A stretch of DNA of 64,000 nt from Impatiens glandulifera (GCF_907164915.1 NC_061866.1:51581113-51645112), one strand, 5' to 3'; counted from the stretch's first letter, positions 12,641-24,101 are shown. The notes: a model not told the origin generated them from the letters alone. Numbers and translations are program-made.

Positions 12641-14598
12641 GTAATAAAACTAAGGCTTAATTTAATATATTAATAACTTATTTAATATAAGTTTATTTGA
12701 TTAATTTATATTTATAATTATTTTTTTTTATATGAATTTAAGTAAAATTATGTTAAAAATATTCAACTTATTTTAGGAGAAAAACACGCCTATTATAACA
12801 ATAAAATAAAATTAACAGCTTTATCTTTCTAAATTTTTCATTTTTTTCCTTTACACGAACAAACTTTGTTCTTTTCATTTTATTACAAAAATCATACAAA
12901 ACAAATGTGATCATATCTAATCTAATTATAAAATTTGAATGTATGACATACTACTTAATTTAATATATTAATAATTTATTTAATATAATTTTATTTTATA
13001 GTATATATTTATAATTACTCTTATTTATATGAGTTTAAGTGAAAATATATTTAAAATAAAAAATTAAATATCAAACTTATATTAAAAGTGAAAAACATAA
13101 TATTCTAACCATCACAAAAAATAACTTTATCTTTCTAAAAAACATTTCTTTACAAGTACAAACTTCATTCTTTTTATTTTTTATTATAATTTATCAAAAT
13201 TTTAATGTTGTAAGATTATTTTTAAAAATTATAAAAAAATATGATTATATTTAAATTAATTATAAAATAGAAAAAAACGTTAAAAAAATTGTTAAATATA
13301 TTATTAGCATTCCACGCACCTATATTCATATTCTCATTATTTTATTGGAACCAAACGCTCCCCAATAAAATGATTTGCATTTTGGTATATGAAAATTTTA
13401 TATAAAATGTCTTTTTAATATGTTTTTCATATTTATTCCACATTGTTTATATTTTCTTTTTCAAATTCTTTTAAGAGTATTTAAAAAAAAATCATGACAA
13501 TGATACCAAAGAAAAATTTAAAATTTGGTAAAAATTATATTAAAGGAGTTCAATTAACTAGAGTAATTTCTAAAACACTAAAGTCCAATTCCAATACCGA
13601 TTGGGTAGAAGTAGATGTTTTATTATTAAAAGAATTAAAATGTATTAATATATAATAATAAAAATAAATTATATTTTAATTAATAAATGAAATAGTGTAT
13701 TTAATTAGAGGGTAAATAAAGTAATATTTAGTTAGCAGGAGAATTTAAAGTTAAATTTGTCTTTTAAGAGATTACATGAGCAAGGAAGTTTTGATCATAT
13801 TGCCTCACTTCATCCCACTAATTAATTAATTAATCTCAATTCAAATTCTACAATATTACAATTTATCTAATTTTTTCAGTTATATATAAACTAGATTCAA
13901 CTTTTGTAATGATATTTAAATTATTATTATTAGGTCATCTTGTTTGCTCTATTTCTCGTTCAATTAAATGTTGTTGTTTACACTTTAGAGGATGCATTTC
14001 GCATTTTTATTAAGATGCTGACTAAAAATATTGTTTTTTGACCGATTTTGGATTTTGCGCAAAATAAAGCGAAAATCACATAATTAGATCGGTTATAGAG
14101 GTGGGGTTGGCAGATGATTAATTTGATACATGGAAATTATGATTATATATACTAATTAATTGATGATATATAAAGTAAATAAAATAACATAACATAACAA
14201 CCTTATTTTATCTGAACAAACTGTGTTATTTAGTGGGAAATTTTAAATATACAAACTTCTCCAAAAAAATAAAAATAAATTAGAGATACTTAAATTTAAA
14301 AAATATTTCAACTACACTTATAAATTTGTCATTTACCCTATTGGAATGTGAAAATATTGACACTAGAGAATTATGTGACAATAATTGAGTAATTTAAATT
14401 TTTTAAAAATTATCATCCTATTCAATTTTTAATCCACTAAATTCATAGCACATTATTCATACATCATTTTTTCAATATATTTCTGTATTAATTTATTGCT
14501 GGTGTCGAGAATAATATGTGAGAATAAATGGATACTTGGGTCGGATTGTGGGTTAACCCGTCCATAAACTAAAAATAAAATTAAAAATGTTATAAGTA
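12600..14598. repeat. Segmental duplication block C, copy 1
   Basis: Collinear with 54500-56835, from the 3' flank of a peptide gene through the 53-codon frame to the repeat in which the copia element sits. Apart from that frame it holds no gene. It lacks the Helitron-like insert found in copy 2, so it supplies that insert's empty site near 13955. Confidence 0.85.
13494..13655 (+). CDS. Hypothetical 53-aa ORF, conserved in copy 2
   Basis: An open frame beginning MTMIPKKNLKFGKNYIKG and ending LLLKELKCINI. It is lysine-rich with no signal peptide or membrane segment. The copy at 55382-55543 differs by one base (Val/Ala). The related positions near 34420 and 62220 are frame-shifted and shortened. 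The surrounding DNA is almost as well conserved, so selection is not demonstrated. It may be a decayed exon of an older gene. I do not recognise it. Confidence 0.3.
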   Translation: MTMIPKKNLKFGKNYIKGVQLTRVISKTLKSNSNTDWVEVDVLLLKELKCINI

Positions 14599-14603
14599 TG
14601 TTT
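14599..14603. repeat. Target-site duplication, left
   Basis: TGTTT here and at 28723-28727 flanks the copia element. The uninterrupted site with a single TGTTT is at 56836-56840. Confidence 0.9.
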
Positions 14604-15946
14604 TGATAGAAAAATTAAGTAAGTTAATTTTCTTAAAAACCGGCCACACATTACAATTTTTGAATATTTATTCTAAATAATCAAAAAGGGAGAAATTGAT
14701 AGAAAAATTAAGTAGATTAATTTTGGAACCGGCCAGACAAACTAAACAGAAGCTGAATTTCATGTGCAGGTACTTAACAAACCGGAACCAGAAACCCAGC
14801 ATCAATAACCGGTCGCTACCACTTCAAAGAAACCGGCTTCAAGTGATCAAGATAAATGATCACAGGAACCGGCTTCACTTTCTCAAGCAACCGGTTAACG
14901 AAGAACAAAAGATTACACTCCAACCGGATCATAATGCACAACACACAGAAACCGGAAAGTACAGATCAAAAATCAGAAGATTCAAATCTCAAGAGTGACG
15001 TACTATGACGAAAGAAACGTGTCTCGAAAGAATAAAAGAAGATCAGATCCGATCAGAAGCATGGGAGGAAAGCAATGATGCCTTGGTGATCCGATGCTGA
15101 CGACCGGAAGCGGATGTTCAACACGTGTATCAATCTGAAAACCGGCTATGTCATCATCTGTTCAGAGTCACCTGCATGAATGCCAGGTGTTGAGGAAGTT
15201 GAAGCGTGCAAGCAATCTTCCTGCAAACAGGCGTGATGACGATCAACCAATCCAGAAGAGAGAGAAGAAAGTAGCCGTTAGTTACTTTCAGCTATAAAAG
15301 GAAGATGGATCGTCTTCATTAAATGCCAGTTCCGAAAAGCAACAGATTACGAAAACAAGTCATAAAGCATTAAATTCTAGAGAGATAAAGTCTGATATTC
15401 TAAAATCGGTTTGCCTAAAACCGGAAGTCATTTGTGTGATATTGTGTTGAGTTGTTGTATTACATCGAAGTGTGAGTTTGGTGTAACCGGCGAGTAGCGA
15501 AGTTGGGCTCGACCGGAAGTGTAAATTGTAACTCTAAAGAGTTAGTGGAGATCCTTCTCATAACCTGAGAAGAAGGGGTGACGTAGGAGGGTTGGCTCCG
15601 AACATCCATAAACAAATTTCCGTGTCTTGTGTTCTTTCATTTCGCTTTCATTTCCCGCCGTCTTACCGTAAACCGCAAACCAATTATACTTCCAAAACCG
15701 GTCACTCACTTTCGTTAAACATCCTCCTTCTTAAACATCATCTAAAGTCGCAAACGTTGCTTCAACCTGAAACAGACACTTCCGCCCTTGAACACCGGTT
15801 CAAGAGTCTGTGACAGGTTGTGCAGTGCTGAGAACGGTTTTAGTCTTTAACCAGACTATCACCAAGTTGTGTGTGTTGTAAGCGGTCACCCTTACCGAAA
15901 CCGGAAAAACAACCCCGGTCCTCCAAGGGCGTCCCCGATCCTAACA
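14604..15946 (+). repeat. 5' LTR, 1343 bp
   Basis: It begins TGATAG and ends CTAACA. The first 93 bp are an extension that carries a copy of the polypurine tract before a second TGATAG at 14697. It differs from the 3' LTR at about 15680 (C versus T) and 15853 (A versus G). Confidence 0.93.
15292..15299 (+). promoter_or_regulatory. LTR TATA box
   Basis: CTATAAAA inside the LTR, about 650 bp before its 3' end, is the likely start of element transcription around 15325. The identical motif is in the 3' LTR near 28070. Confidence 0.7.
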
Positions 15947-15948
15947 AG

Positions 15949-15960
15949 TGGTATCGGAGC
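15949..15960 (+). other. Primer binding site (initiator Met tRNA)
   Basis: TGGTATCGGAGC lies two bases after the LTR. It matches the usual plant copia site TGGTATCAGAGC except at one base. Confidence 0.85.
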
Positions 15961-15987
15961 GAGGTTCTTAGCACTCAAGCAACCAAA

Positions 15988-17637
15988 ATGGTGGGAAGCA
16001 TGACTCACAGCGACAAGCCGCCAATGCTAAACAGCGAAGCATTTAGCAGTTGGAAGAAGCAAATGTATCTATATCTGATAACATTGGATGATGAGATGAG
16101 TCGAGTCCTGAAAGAAGGACCGATCAAGATCAACAAGGAGGAAAGTCAGTGGACGAGTGAAGATCGGAGAAGAAGTAACCTGGACAACCATTGCATGCGG
16201 CACATCTATAAAGCCATAGATAACAACACTTTGAACAAAATATCAGAGTGCGAAAATGCAAAGGAAGCCTGGGAAACGATTATCCAGATCCACGAGGGAA
16301 ACGAAAGAACCAAGGAGAATAAAATATTGGTGGCTACGCAGAAGTATGAAAACATAAGAATGAAACCGGGAGAAAATATGAAAGAATTTAGCAATCGGTT
16401 CACCAGCGTAGTGAGCGAGCTTCAGACACTCGGAAAGAAGTATGACAACCGAGAAGTGATTATTAAAGCTCTAAGATCACTGCCAAGCACGTGGGATATT
16501 AAGACCATGGTGATGAGGGAATCCAGCACCCTTGGGCAGATGAAGTTGCATGATGTGTTTGAGGACTTGAAAGCATACGAATTCGAGATCAATTCTCGGA
16601 TTGAAGATGAAACATCTACATCAACCGCAACAAGAGCTTTAGTCACATCGGTGGAACCGGCGGCTCCAGTATCAACCGCACCGGCTCCAGTCAAAAACAC
16701 TGATCAAATAACCGACGATGTGATGGCAATGCTAGCCCAGAAATTCGGGAAATTCATGAAGAAGAGCCAGCCACCATCTAATAATGATTTTAATTATAAC
16801 TATGTAGATAAATCAAACAAAAGATGCTATAACTGTGATGGTTTTGGACATTTCAGGTCAGAGTGTAGAAAACCAAGAAGAGATGATAGAAAACCGGAAG
16901 GAAATTATCAAGGGAATAATTATCAAGGCAACCGGTATCAAGGAAACAATTATCAAGGAAACAATTATCGGGGAAACAACAATAACCAACGAAACGACTA
17001 CCGAAGAAATGATGATCAACATACTAATGAAGGAAAGGAGATCCAAAAAGCTCTCATTGCATCAGACGGTGGAAGCGAGTGGGCATATTCCGACAATGAA
17101 GATGGTGAAGAGAAAGTAACATGCTTCATGGCAAACGACGAAGAGGTATTTGATTTCTCTTCTGATGAATTTACTAAAGAAGATCTAGTTTCTGCACTCA
17201 ACCAAATGGTTGCTGAGTTCAGAAATATATCTGCGTATATGCCAGCATCTGTAGAACCTAAAACCAAACAAATAAATGATGAAAACGATAAAATATATGA
17301 AATCAAAACACATGAACCGGATGAACTATTCTCGGATGATGAGGAGACAGTTCAACCGGGAATGGAAACTGATGAACGAGCAATGTACGTTACGGCTGCG
17401 TGGGAGAGATCACGGCAAGCAGTGAAACAAATGTGTAACTATAAACGACATCCGAAATGTAGATATGGTATCGGTTATGATCCAAGTAAACAAAATGAAA
17501 CAAAACAATCTAACGGGATGAAACTAACGAAAAACAATCTTCCATTTATAAAATTTGTCAAAAGCTCACAAACCGAAAATGACCTAAAACCGGAAGAAAC
17601 ACTTAAATATGTAGGTCCCAACGAATCTGAAAAATGA
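15988..17637 (+). CDS. gag: Copia Gag polyprotein, 549 aa
   Basis: Capsid-nucleocapsid precursor that packages element RNA in cytoplasmic virus-like particles. The ATG at 15988 (MVGSMTHSDKPPMLN) was chosen because upstream codons of the longer frame lie in the LTR and primer site. Residues about 15-210 form the copia-type gag domain (FSSWKKQMYLYL, WETI, MKEFSNRF, LRSLPSTWD). A single CCHC zinc knuckle (CYNCDGFGHFRSEC) begins at residue 280. A low-complexity Asn/Gly/Tyr repeat of NYQGN type follows, then an acidic C-terminal region. The frame ends with TGA and stays open in the same frame for about 200 more bases before a TAA at 17843-17845. Pol is in the +1 frame. Confidence 0.9.
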   Translation: MVGSMTHSDKPPMLNSEAFSSWKKQMYLYLITLDDEMSRVLKEGPIKINKEESQWTSEDRRRSNLDNHCMRHIYKAIDNNTLNKISECENAKEAWETIIQIHEGNERTKENKILVATQKYENIRMKPGENMKEFSNRFTSVVSELQTLGKKYDNREVIIKALRSLPSTWDIKTMVMRESSTLGQMKLHDVFEDLKAYEFEINSRIEDETSTSTATRALVTSVEPAAPVSTAPAPVKNTDQITDDVMAMLAQKFGKFMKKSQPPSNNDFNYNYVDKSNKRCYNCDGFGHFRSECRKPRRDDRKPEGNYQGNNYQGNRYQGNNYQGNNYRGNNNNQRNDYRRNDDQHTNEGKEIQKALIASDGGSEWAYSDNEDGEEKVTCFMANDEEVFDFSSDEFTKEDLVSALNQMVAEFRNISAYMPASVEPKTKQINDENDKIYEIKTHEPDELFSDDEETVQPGMETDERAMYVTAAWERSRQAVKQMCNYKRHPKCRYGIGYDPSKQNETKQSNGMKLTKNNLPFIKFVKSSQTENDLKPEETLKYVGPNESEK

Positions 17638-17833
17638 CTTCATCCTGAGAGAAGGAAAGCCAACCGGAAACCAAACAAGAATAAAAATAATAAAAACCGA
17701 CATCAAAGAAGTCCATCACCACATAAGGCATTCTTGAGCAACGGCCAAGAAGTTAAGCCAAATATTATCAAAACAGCAACCGGGAAAGTGATCCGACTAA
17801 TTCAAGTCTGGATCCCAAAGGGACTAATCAATC

Positions 17834-20800
17834 ATGGACCCAACTAAATGTGGGTACCAAAAAGTTGTAAATAATTGTGTGTTGCAGGTTAGGAGGAGCA
17901 ATCGGTTGAAGAATTCTGAATGGTACTTGGACAGTGGATGCTCAAGGCACATGACCGGAAACAAGGAGCTACTGACCGACATCAAGTACGAAACCGGAGC
18001 ATTCATCACATTCGGGGATAACTCAAAAGGTAAAACCGTGGGCAAGGGTAAGATTGTCCATGGTGAACTATCTATAAATAATGTGTTATTGGTAGAAAAA
18101 CTAAGCTTTAATTTATTAAGCATAAGCCAAATGTGTGATGTGGGCTACAAAGTTGAATTTCATAAAAACTCATGCTTAGTCAAAAATCAAAATGATGAAA
18201 CTTTGTTAACCGGTAATCGGATAGGAAATATTTACAAAGTAAACTGGAAAACTGATTTCGAAAAACCTGTGTGTATGATAGCCGGAAATGATCCAAACTG
18301 GCTTTGGCATAAACGGTTAAACCACTTGAATTTCAAAACGATTAACTTTATTTGTTCCAAGGAACTGGTTCACGGTTTTCCAAATATTAAATTTTCAAAA
18401 GATAAAGTATGTGCTGCATGTCAAATGGGAAAACAAGTGAAATCATCTTTTAAAAGTAAAGGAAATTATCAATCTGAAAGATGTTTAGAACTGTTGCATA
18501 TGGACTTGTTCGGTCCGGTTAGAGTAACTAGTTTAGGAGGCATGCATTATACTATGGTAGTTATTGACGATTACTCTAAATTTACCTGGGTTACTTTCCT
18601 AGCTTCTAAGAATCAAGCAACTTCAAACTTGATTAAACTGATTTTGAGAATACAGAATGAAAAATCTATTCGAGTAAACAAAATTAGAAGTGATAGAGGA
18701 ACTGAATTCATTAATAGCAATTTAACTACTTTTCTTGATGATTCCGGTATTAGGCACGAGTTGTCTAGTGCCAGAACTCCTCAACAAAACGGCCTGGCTG
18801 AGAGAAGAAACCGAACTCTCAAGGAAGCCGCAAGGTCAATGATAGCCGATTCGGGTATAGCTCAAAAATTTTGGGCTGAAGCTATCAACACCGCTTGCTA
18901 TACACAAAATCGATCTCTAGTGACTAAACGGTTTTCGAAAACTCCTTTTGAAATTTATTTTGATAAAATTCCAAATGTACGGTATTTTCGAATTTTCGGT
19001 AGTAAATGTTTTGTTCACAATAACGGCAAGAAGTACTTGACCGCTTTTGATGCTAAATCCGATGAGGGAATAATGTTGGGATATTCAGCTGTGAGTAAAG
19101 CCTACAGAGTATATAATACTAGGACTTTAACAGTTGAAGAAACCTCACACGTTGTTTTCGATGAATCGGTTGAGCGAAACACTGCATTACCCTTCGACCT
19201 TCACAACAGAATGGAAAATTTCAATATCTATTCTGATGATGAAGACGAGGTTCCGGTTTTTAGACGCTTTGTCAAGGACCAAGCGGTTGATGTTGAAATT
19301 CAACCTGATCAAGCTGCTTTACCGCAGAAAGTTGACGCTTCAGTTTCTACTGAAGAAATCGGTCGGTTTGACTCTGTTCAACCTACCGATCAGTCTAACC
19401 TTGATCAGCCAGCCGAAAGCTTGGTAGACACGTCTCAGATTAACCTCAGAAGGAACAAAAATCATCCTCTTGAACTAGTAATAGGTAACATATCCTCACC
19501 CGTCCGAACTAGGCAACAAAATTTGGATCACTATGGAAACTCTGCTTTCATATCACAAATTGAGCCGAAAAAGGTGGATGAAGCACTGTCAGATCCAGAT
19601 TGGATCTTGGCAATGCAAGAGGAATTAAACGAGTTTGAGAGAAATAAAGTCTGGTACCTAGTTCCTAGACCGAAAAATAAACCGGTTATAGGCACACGAT
19701 GGGTATTCAGAAATAAACTCAATGAAGACGGTTTAGTTACGAGGAACAAAGCCCGGTTAGTGGCTCAAGGCTATAAGCAGGAAGAAGGCATTGATTTTGA
19801 AGAATCATTCGCCCCTGTAGCTAGGCTTGAAGCCATTAGAATTTTTTTAGCATATGCAGCTTTCAAAAAGTTTAAAGTTTATCAAATGGATGTAAAAAGC
19901 GCTTTTCTAAACGGTAAAGTAAATGAAGAGGTGTATGTTAATCAACCTCCAGGTTTTAAAAATCCAGAACATGAAAATCACGTTTACCGGCTGAATAAAG
20001 CCCTTTACGGTTTGAAACAAGCTCCAAGAGCTTGGTATGATACCTTGACTCAATTTCTATTTGATCACAAATTTACAATCGGTTCAGTAGACAAAACTCT
20101 TTTCAAATTTGAAAGAAAAGAGCAAATTTTACTTGTTCAAATTTATGTTGATGACATCATATTCGGGTCAACCGATCCAAAGCTATGTGACAAATTTTCG
20201 AAAATGATGACTGATAGATTTCAAATGAGTATGATGGGGGAAATGAGCTTCTTTCTAGGACTTCAGGTTAAGCAGATGGAAGCCGGAATATTTATAAGTC
20301 AACCGAAGTATACAGCCGAATTGCTGAAGAGATTTGGGATGGATACTTGTGCCGAAGCGGCTACGCCAATGAGTCCTTCCGTGAAGCTGGACAAAGATGA
20401 TGATGGTCAAGCCGTTGACATCACAGCATATCGAGGAATGATCGGATCGCTGTTATATCTCACAGCTAGCCGACCTGATATTCTGTTTGCGGTTGGAGTG
20501 TGCGGAAGGTTCCAAGCAAGCCCAAAGTAATCTCATTATACGGCGGCTAAAAGAATCTTGAAATATCTGAAGGGAACTCAAGAAGTGGGACTCTGGTATC
20601 CAAAAGACTCGAGCTTCAATCTAATAAGCTACTCAGATGCCGATTACGCGGGATGCAAAATCGACAGAAAGAGTACAAGTGGAACCTGTCAGTTTCTGGG
20701 TGACCGGTTAGTTACCTGGAGCAGCAAGAAACAAACGTCCGTTGCAACGTCAACCGTAGAGGCGGAGTACTTAGCGGCTGGAAGCTGTTGCGCACAACTC

Positions 20801-21097
20801 CTCTGGATTCAACAGCAACTCAGGGACTTCGGAATAGAAGCAAAGGAGTCTCCAATATTCTGTGACAACACCAGCGCCATAGCGATCACGTACAATCCAG
20901 TGTTGCACTCAAGAACGAAGCATATCGACATTCGACATCATTTCATCAGGGAGCATGTTCAGGAGAAACACATCCGGCTGGAATATGTGTCGACCGAGCA
21001 ACAAGTAGCGGACATCTTCACGAAACCGCTACAGGAAGCTAAGTTTTCACATTTTCGAAATATCTTGGGTCTTACTAATTTAAATCAATTGATATAA
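17834..21097 (+). pseudogene. pol: Copia Pol polyprotein (PR-INT-RT-RNaseH), one internal stop
   Basis: Numbering from 17834, the protease Asp-Ser-Gly is at residue 33 ([11 protein letters not shown]). The HHCC region lies near 155-195 ([17 protein letters not shown]). The integrase triad is D224, D287 and E323, and 35 residues separate the last two as in active enzymes. RT runs from about 620 ([11 protein letters not shown]), with YVDD at 771-774. RNase H includes SDADYAG, SSKKQ, STVEAEY and FCDN and reaches the end. Codon 899 is TAA (20528-20530), between RT and RNase H, and the same frame continues for about 188 codons. Expression would need readthrough or frameshifting from gag: a WVPK block typical of this position is in the gag frame, while the protease is in the next. 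Apart from the stop, all catalytic residues I checked are present. Confidence 0.9.
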
Positions 21098-21716
21098 TCA
21101 TGATGAATGCCTGTATATATAAAACCGGGATATGTGTTCAGGGAGAAGCTAAAGCTTCTCAAACCATATTCAAACAGGCCATTAATAAATCAAACATGCT
21201 AACCGGGAGGAAGTCTCCAGTTATACCCGATTATCTCATTATCCTCAAATCGAATGTATGTTTACTATACGGTTGAAATAACCAGGCTGAAGTGGATAAA
21301 ACAAATCCAAAGTTGAACAAATGTTGATATTAATCAACTTTTCTTCATAAAACGGAAATATCCTACTAAAACCGGTCATGGAAAACCGCTCAGTACATAT
21401 GCACTTTGATCTGATGAAATGAACTTTTCCGGTTAACCTGAGATGACTAACCGAGTTTTCGTGCATGTTTTGAAAAATGAAGCCTGTGATTAATTAAAAA
21501 CAAGTCTACCACAATCGAGATGACGACATGTGTCCATCATCAAGAGAGGGAGACTTACATCTTGTCAATAGATATTGTTCATCATTGCTATCTTAGTAAT
21601 TATTAGATTTACCTTGGAAATAACCATTAGTTACTTCAACAAGTTAAGTCTATTTAATAGGCGATGACATCATCAGGCATGCTTAACTTCATTAAAGACC
21701 AAGCTGAATCCTCGGG
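21098..21716. other. Post-pol spacer of the copia element
   Basis: About 600 bp without a convincing ORF. It leads to a promoter-like segment with TGACATCATCAGG, close to a TGACGTCA-type bZIP site, around 21665. Confidence 0.5.
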
Positions 21717-21725
21717 CTATATAAA
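21717..21725 (+). promoter_or_regulatory. TATA box of cargo ORF A
   Basis: CTATATAAA lies 99 bp before the ATG. The intervening leader is rich in CTCTCTC and CACAAAC, like an ordinary plant 5' UTR. Confidence 0.55.
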
Positions 21726-21815
21726 CCATGCTTAATCTTTGTCAAAACATCACAAGCTCACTATTCACAAGCATAACTCTTGAGATAAAATCATCTTTCT
21801 CTCTCACAAACAAAC

Positions 21816-22577
21816 ATGAACTCCAACCCTCTAGCCAAGAAGATCCTATTGGAAGATTTTGAATCAATCTACCAGTATGAGGATCATGAAGTCAGGGAAA
21901 TGTTCTTAGCCATTGAAAGGAGTGGGCTAAGAAGTTTCCTTGAGAACAGGTTCATCATCGACTACCTTGTGGTCGAAGAACTGTTCGAAACCGTGAAAGA
22001 AGTGCACCGAGATATACTCGTTGCACAGGTTTACGGCCAAAAATTCCTCTTCAGCGAGACGGATTTCGCTGTCTACTGCGGTTTACCCAATGAAGGGGTA
22101 ACCGATCTAACCTATTCTCCGGTGACAATGGAAGAAATGTGTCACCGATTCTCTGGATCTGACATCCCGGTTAAGCCCTGGGGTGCTAAGAGTCAACTTT
22201 CTCACAAGTACCAGATTCTCTGCGAGATTCTGGGAAAATCTGTCTTGTGCAGAGAGAAGAGTTACTATTACACTCAGAGGGTCTTCGAGATGATGATAGC
22301 TGTAACGGTTGGGACACCGGTCAACTGGTCCTGGATCATCTTCAGTAACCTGAAGAAGATGATTCTCTCCAACAAAACCGGATACGCTCCTCAGCTGAGC
22401 GGCTTCTGCGCAAGTCTGGAGATTCACACCGGAGCCTTCGTCACTCTGCATCCAAGGCACGTGCTCACCAAAGAACGAGTACAGGAGATGATCGACCGGT
22501 GGGAAGCGATCAAGGCTAGAAAAATTCAAGCGGCTGAGGCTTCAACCGCTCAAGCAGCTGAATCGTCAAATGTCTAA
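21816..22577 (+). CDS. Copia cargo ORF A, 253 aa, paralogue of ORFs B and C
   Basis: A soluble protein with no signal peptide or membrane segment. It shares a domain of about 220 residues with ORF B and with the N-terminus of ORF C. The shared order is: DFE near the start, SGLRSFLE, FLFSETDFAVYCGLPNEG, a W-G-K/A-x4-L-x2-YQ stretch, FEMMIAV, VNW, then F-x2-LKKMI and YAPQL. A short Ala/Ser-rich tail ends the protein. The family recalls hypothetical proteins found next to retroelements in Gesneriaceae and possibly the Pfam 'putative plant transposon protein' group; this is from memory. ATG 21816 is the first after a TATA box and leader. Function unknown. Its position matches the env-like ORF of SIRE elements, but nothing in it looks like an envelope protein. 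Confidence 0.8.
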   Translation: MNSNPLAKKILLEDFESIYQYEDHEVREMFLAIERSGLRSFLENRFIIDYLVVEELFETVKEVHRDILVAQVYGQKFLFSETDFAVYCGLPNEGVTDLTYSPVTMEEMCHRFSGSDIPVKPWGAKSQLSHKYQILCEILGKSVLCREKSYYYTQRVFEMMIAVTVGTPVNWSWIIFSNLKKMILSNKTGYAPQLSGFCASLEIHTGAFVTLHPRHVLTKERVQEMIDRWEAIKARKIQAAEASTAQAAESSNV

Positions 22578-22611
22578 ACCTGTCTTTCCTCTTTTCTTTC
22601 TTTTTCCTTAC

Positions 22612-22643
22612 AAAACCGGTACTTTTGATGTACTACCGGTTTT
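22612..22643. other. Inverted repeat after ORF A
   Basis: AAAACCGGTA and TACCGGTTTT face each other across 12 bases, just after a pyrimidine run. A TTAATGAAA follows. The same order (pyrimidine run, inverted repeat, TTAATGAAA) follows ORF B, so it probably belongs to the duplicated 3' UTR. Confidence 0.6.
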
Positions 22644-22878
22644 TGTACTTCAATTAATGAAACAGATTTCTTTCTCTTCCAAGTCAAAATCTACAATATT
22701 TAATGCGCCGTATCAAAATAAATCATTACCCTCTTGGAAATATAAACTTCAAAGCATGCCTGACTTGATTTGACAAGACTTGCTCATATTTTCTTGGAAA
22801 ATCACAAAATCATTAATGCCTAAGCATAAACGGCTAGATTTTCAAATCCTTGCAATAAATGCTGTCATTCATTCCAAG

Positions 22879-22887
22879 CTATAAAAA
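22879..22887 (+). promoter_or_regulatory. TATA box of cargo ORF B
   Basis: CTATAAAAA lies 111 bp before the ATG and is followed by a TCTCTC-rich leader ending TTCATCATC. The layout matches ORFs A and C. Confidence 0.55.
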
Positions 22888-22989
22888 GGGGTTCAACCTC
22901 CATCTTTCAAATCACGCCTTCAAGCATTCCTCTCTCTAAGAATTCAAAAGCTTAAGAACTCTCCTAAGTCTTCTTCACTCTTCATCATC

Positions 22990-23748
22990 ATGTCTGCTGA
23001 AATTAGAAACACCCTGATCATCGACTTTGAGGACATCAAGCATAGCTACGACCATGAATGCATTTATCAACATGTCATAGCTTCTGGCCTGCAAGGCTTC
23101 CTAAAGGGTTCGGACCTTATCCTCGTGGATGAGGTGTGCGAATTTTTCAACAATGGTCACGTTCTGGATGATGGCAGCATTCGCACCATCATCGACGGTC
23201 AGTTCCTCCAGTTTTCGGAGGAGGAATTTGCCACATTCTTTCACCTTCCAACCGAAGGTTTCTCTGATTTTCCAACGCCGTTTTTACCGGCTAAGGAAAC
23301 CTTTTTCAAGATCTTCTCCTCCTCATACACTCCTGTTAAGGACTTTGGGAAGAAAGAAGATCTCGCTCCTCACTACCAAGTCTTTCACGATTTGGTTCAA
23401 AGGTCTATCATATGCCGAATGCCCAACCAGAACTACAGCCGGGAGGCATTCGACATTATGATAGCCATCATCCGCGAAACTGCCATCAACTGGGCGTCCT
23501 ATCTTTTCAATAAGCTGAAGCAGCTTATGACCGGAAAAAGAGGAAGGATCAGTTATGCTCCTCAGATCACCCGGTTTCTCATGTCCAAGCGTCGCAACCT
23601 TGGAAAAGGTGTTCCGGTTGGATCCTTCAACACCATCACTATAGAAATGGTCTATAAATGGGTGTCAAGGATTGAGGAACGGTCTCCTCAAAACACCATG
23701 GAAAAGTGGTATCAAAGAAGGTTGGAAGGAGGATGGTTCACTGAATAA
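22990..23748 (+). CDS. Copia cargo ORF B, 252 aa
   Basis: Paralogue of ORF A with the same domain over its whole length: DFEDIKHSYDHE, SGLQGFLKG, FLQFSEEEFATFFHLPTEG, FGKKEDLAPHYQ, FDIMIAII, INWASYLFNKLKQLM, SYAPQITRF and a C-terminal WVSRIEER. The overall pattern matches ORF A at many hydrophobic and aromatic positions, but the proteins are well diverged, so the duplication is old compared with the element's insertion. It is intact, has no transmembrane segment and ends in a short basic tail. Its own TATA box and leader precede it, and a 3' inverted repeat follows. Function unknown. Confidence 0.8.
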   Translation: MSAEIRNTLIIDFEDIKHSYDHECIYQHVIASGLQGFLKGSDLILVDEVCEFFNNGHVLDDGSIRTIIDGQFLQFSEEEFATFFHLPTEGFSDFPTPFLPAKETFFKIFSSSYTPVKDFGKKEDLAPHYQVFHDLVQRSIICRMPNQNYSREAFDIMIAIIRETAINWASYLFNKLKQLMTGKRGRISYAPQITRFLMSKRRNLGKGVPVGSFNTITIEMVYKWVSRIEERSPQNTMEKWYQRRLEGGWFTE

Positions 23749-23776
23749 ATCTCTTTCTTTTATTTTCTTTTCTTTT

Positions 23777-23812
23777 CCGGTTTCTGGTCTTTTTGTTGTA
23801 CGACCAGAACCG
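23777..23812. other. Inverted repeat after ORF B
   Basis: TTCTGGTC (23782-23789) pairs with GACCAGAA (23802-23809), extendable through CCGG/CCG with one bulge. It follows a long CT run and precedes TTAATGAAA, as after ORF A. Confidence 0.6.
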
Positions 23813-24060
23813 CTCATATGTGAACCATTTCCTTTATTAATGAAATATTCTCAATTCTTAACGAGTCTCCGGTTTTCTCATTTAAAGTATTCTGTTCCGA
23901 TGTTTAAACTCAAAATCAAAGTTAACTTAACAATCTCCGGTTAACAAAATTTAAAGAAGAAACCGGAACCTCGAGCAAAGATGAAAATTTGAAAATCTTA
24001 ACCGCCCATAGTTTTACCTCTCAAAAATTACCGCCCATCGAATTTCCGCTTTTACCGCCG

Positions 24061-24101
24061 AAAGTTACGGCAGTAACTTTTGGAGGGAAAGTTGGCGCCA
24101 A
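24061..24101. promoter_or_regulatory. Palindromes upstream of ORF C, including an E2F-like site
   Basis: AAAGTTAC and GTAACTTT (24061-24080) form an 8-bp inverted repeat around GGCA. TTGGCGCCAA (24092-24101) is a perfect palindrome matching the E2F core. They lie 50-90 bp before the TATA box. Binding is inference only. Confidence 0.4.

Noticed and set aside
14696..15813. Frames of 100 and 73 codons in the LTRs (repeated at 27472 and 28368)
   Set aside because: They lie in LTR sequence present in both LTRs, without features of a protein gene.
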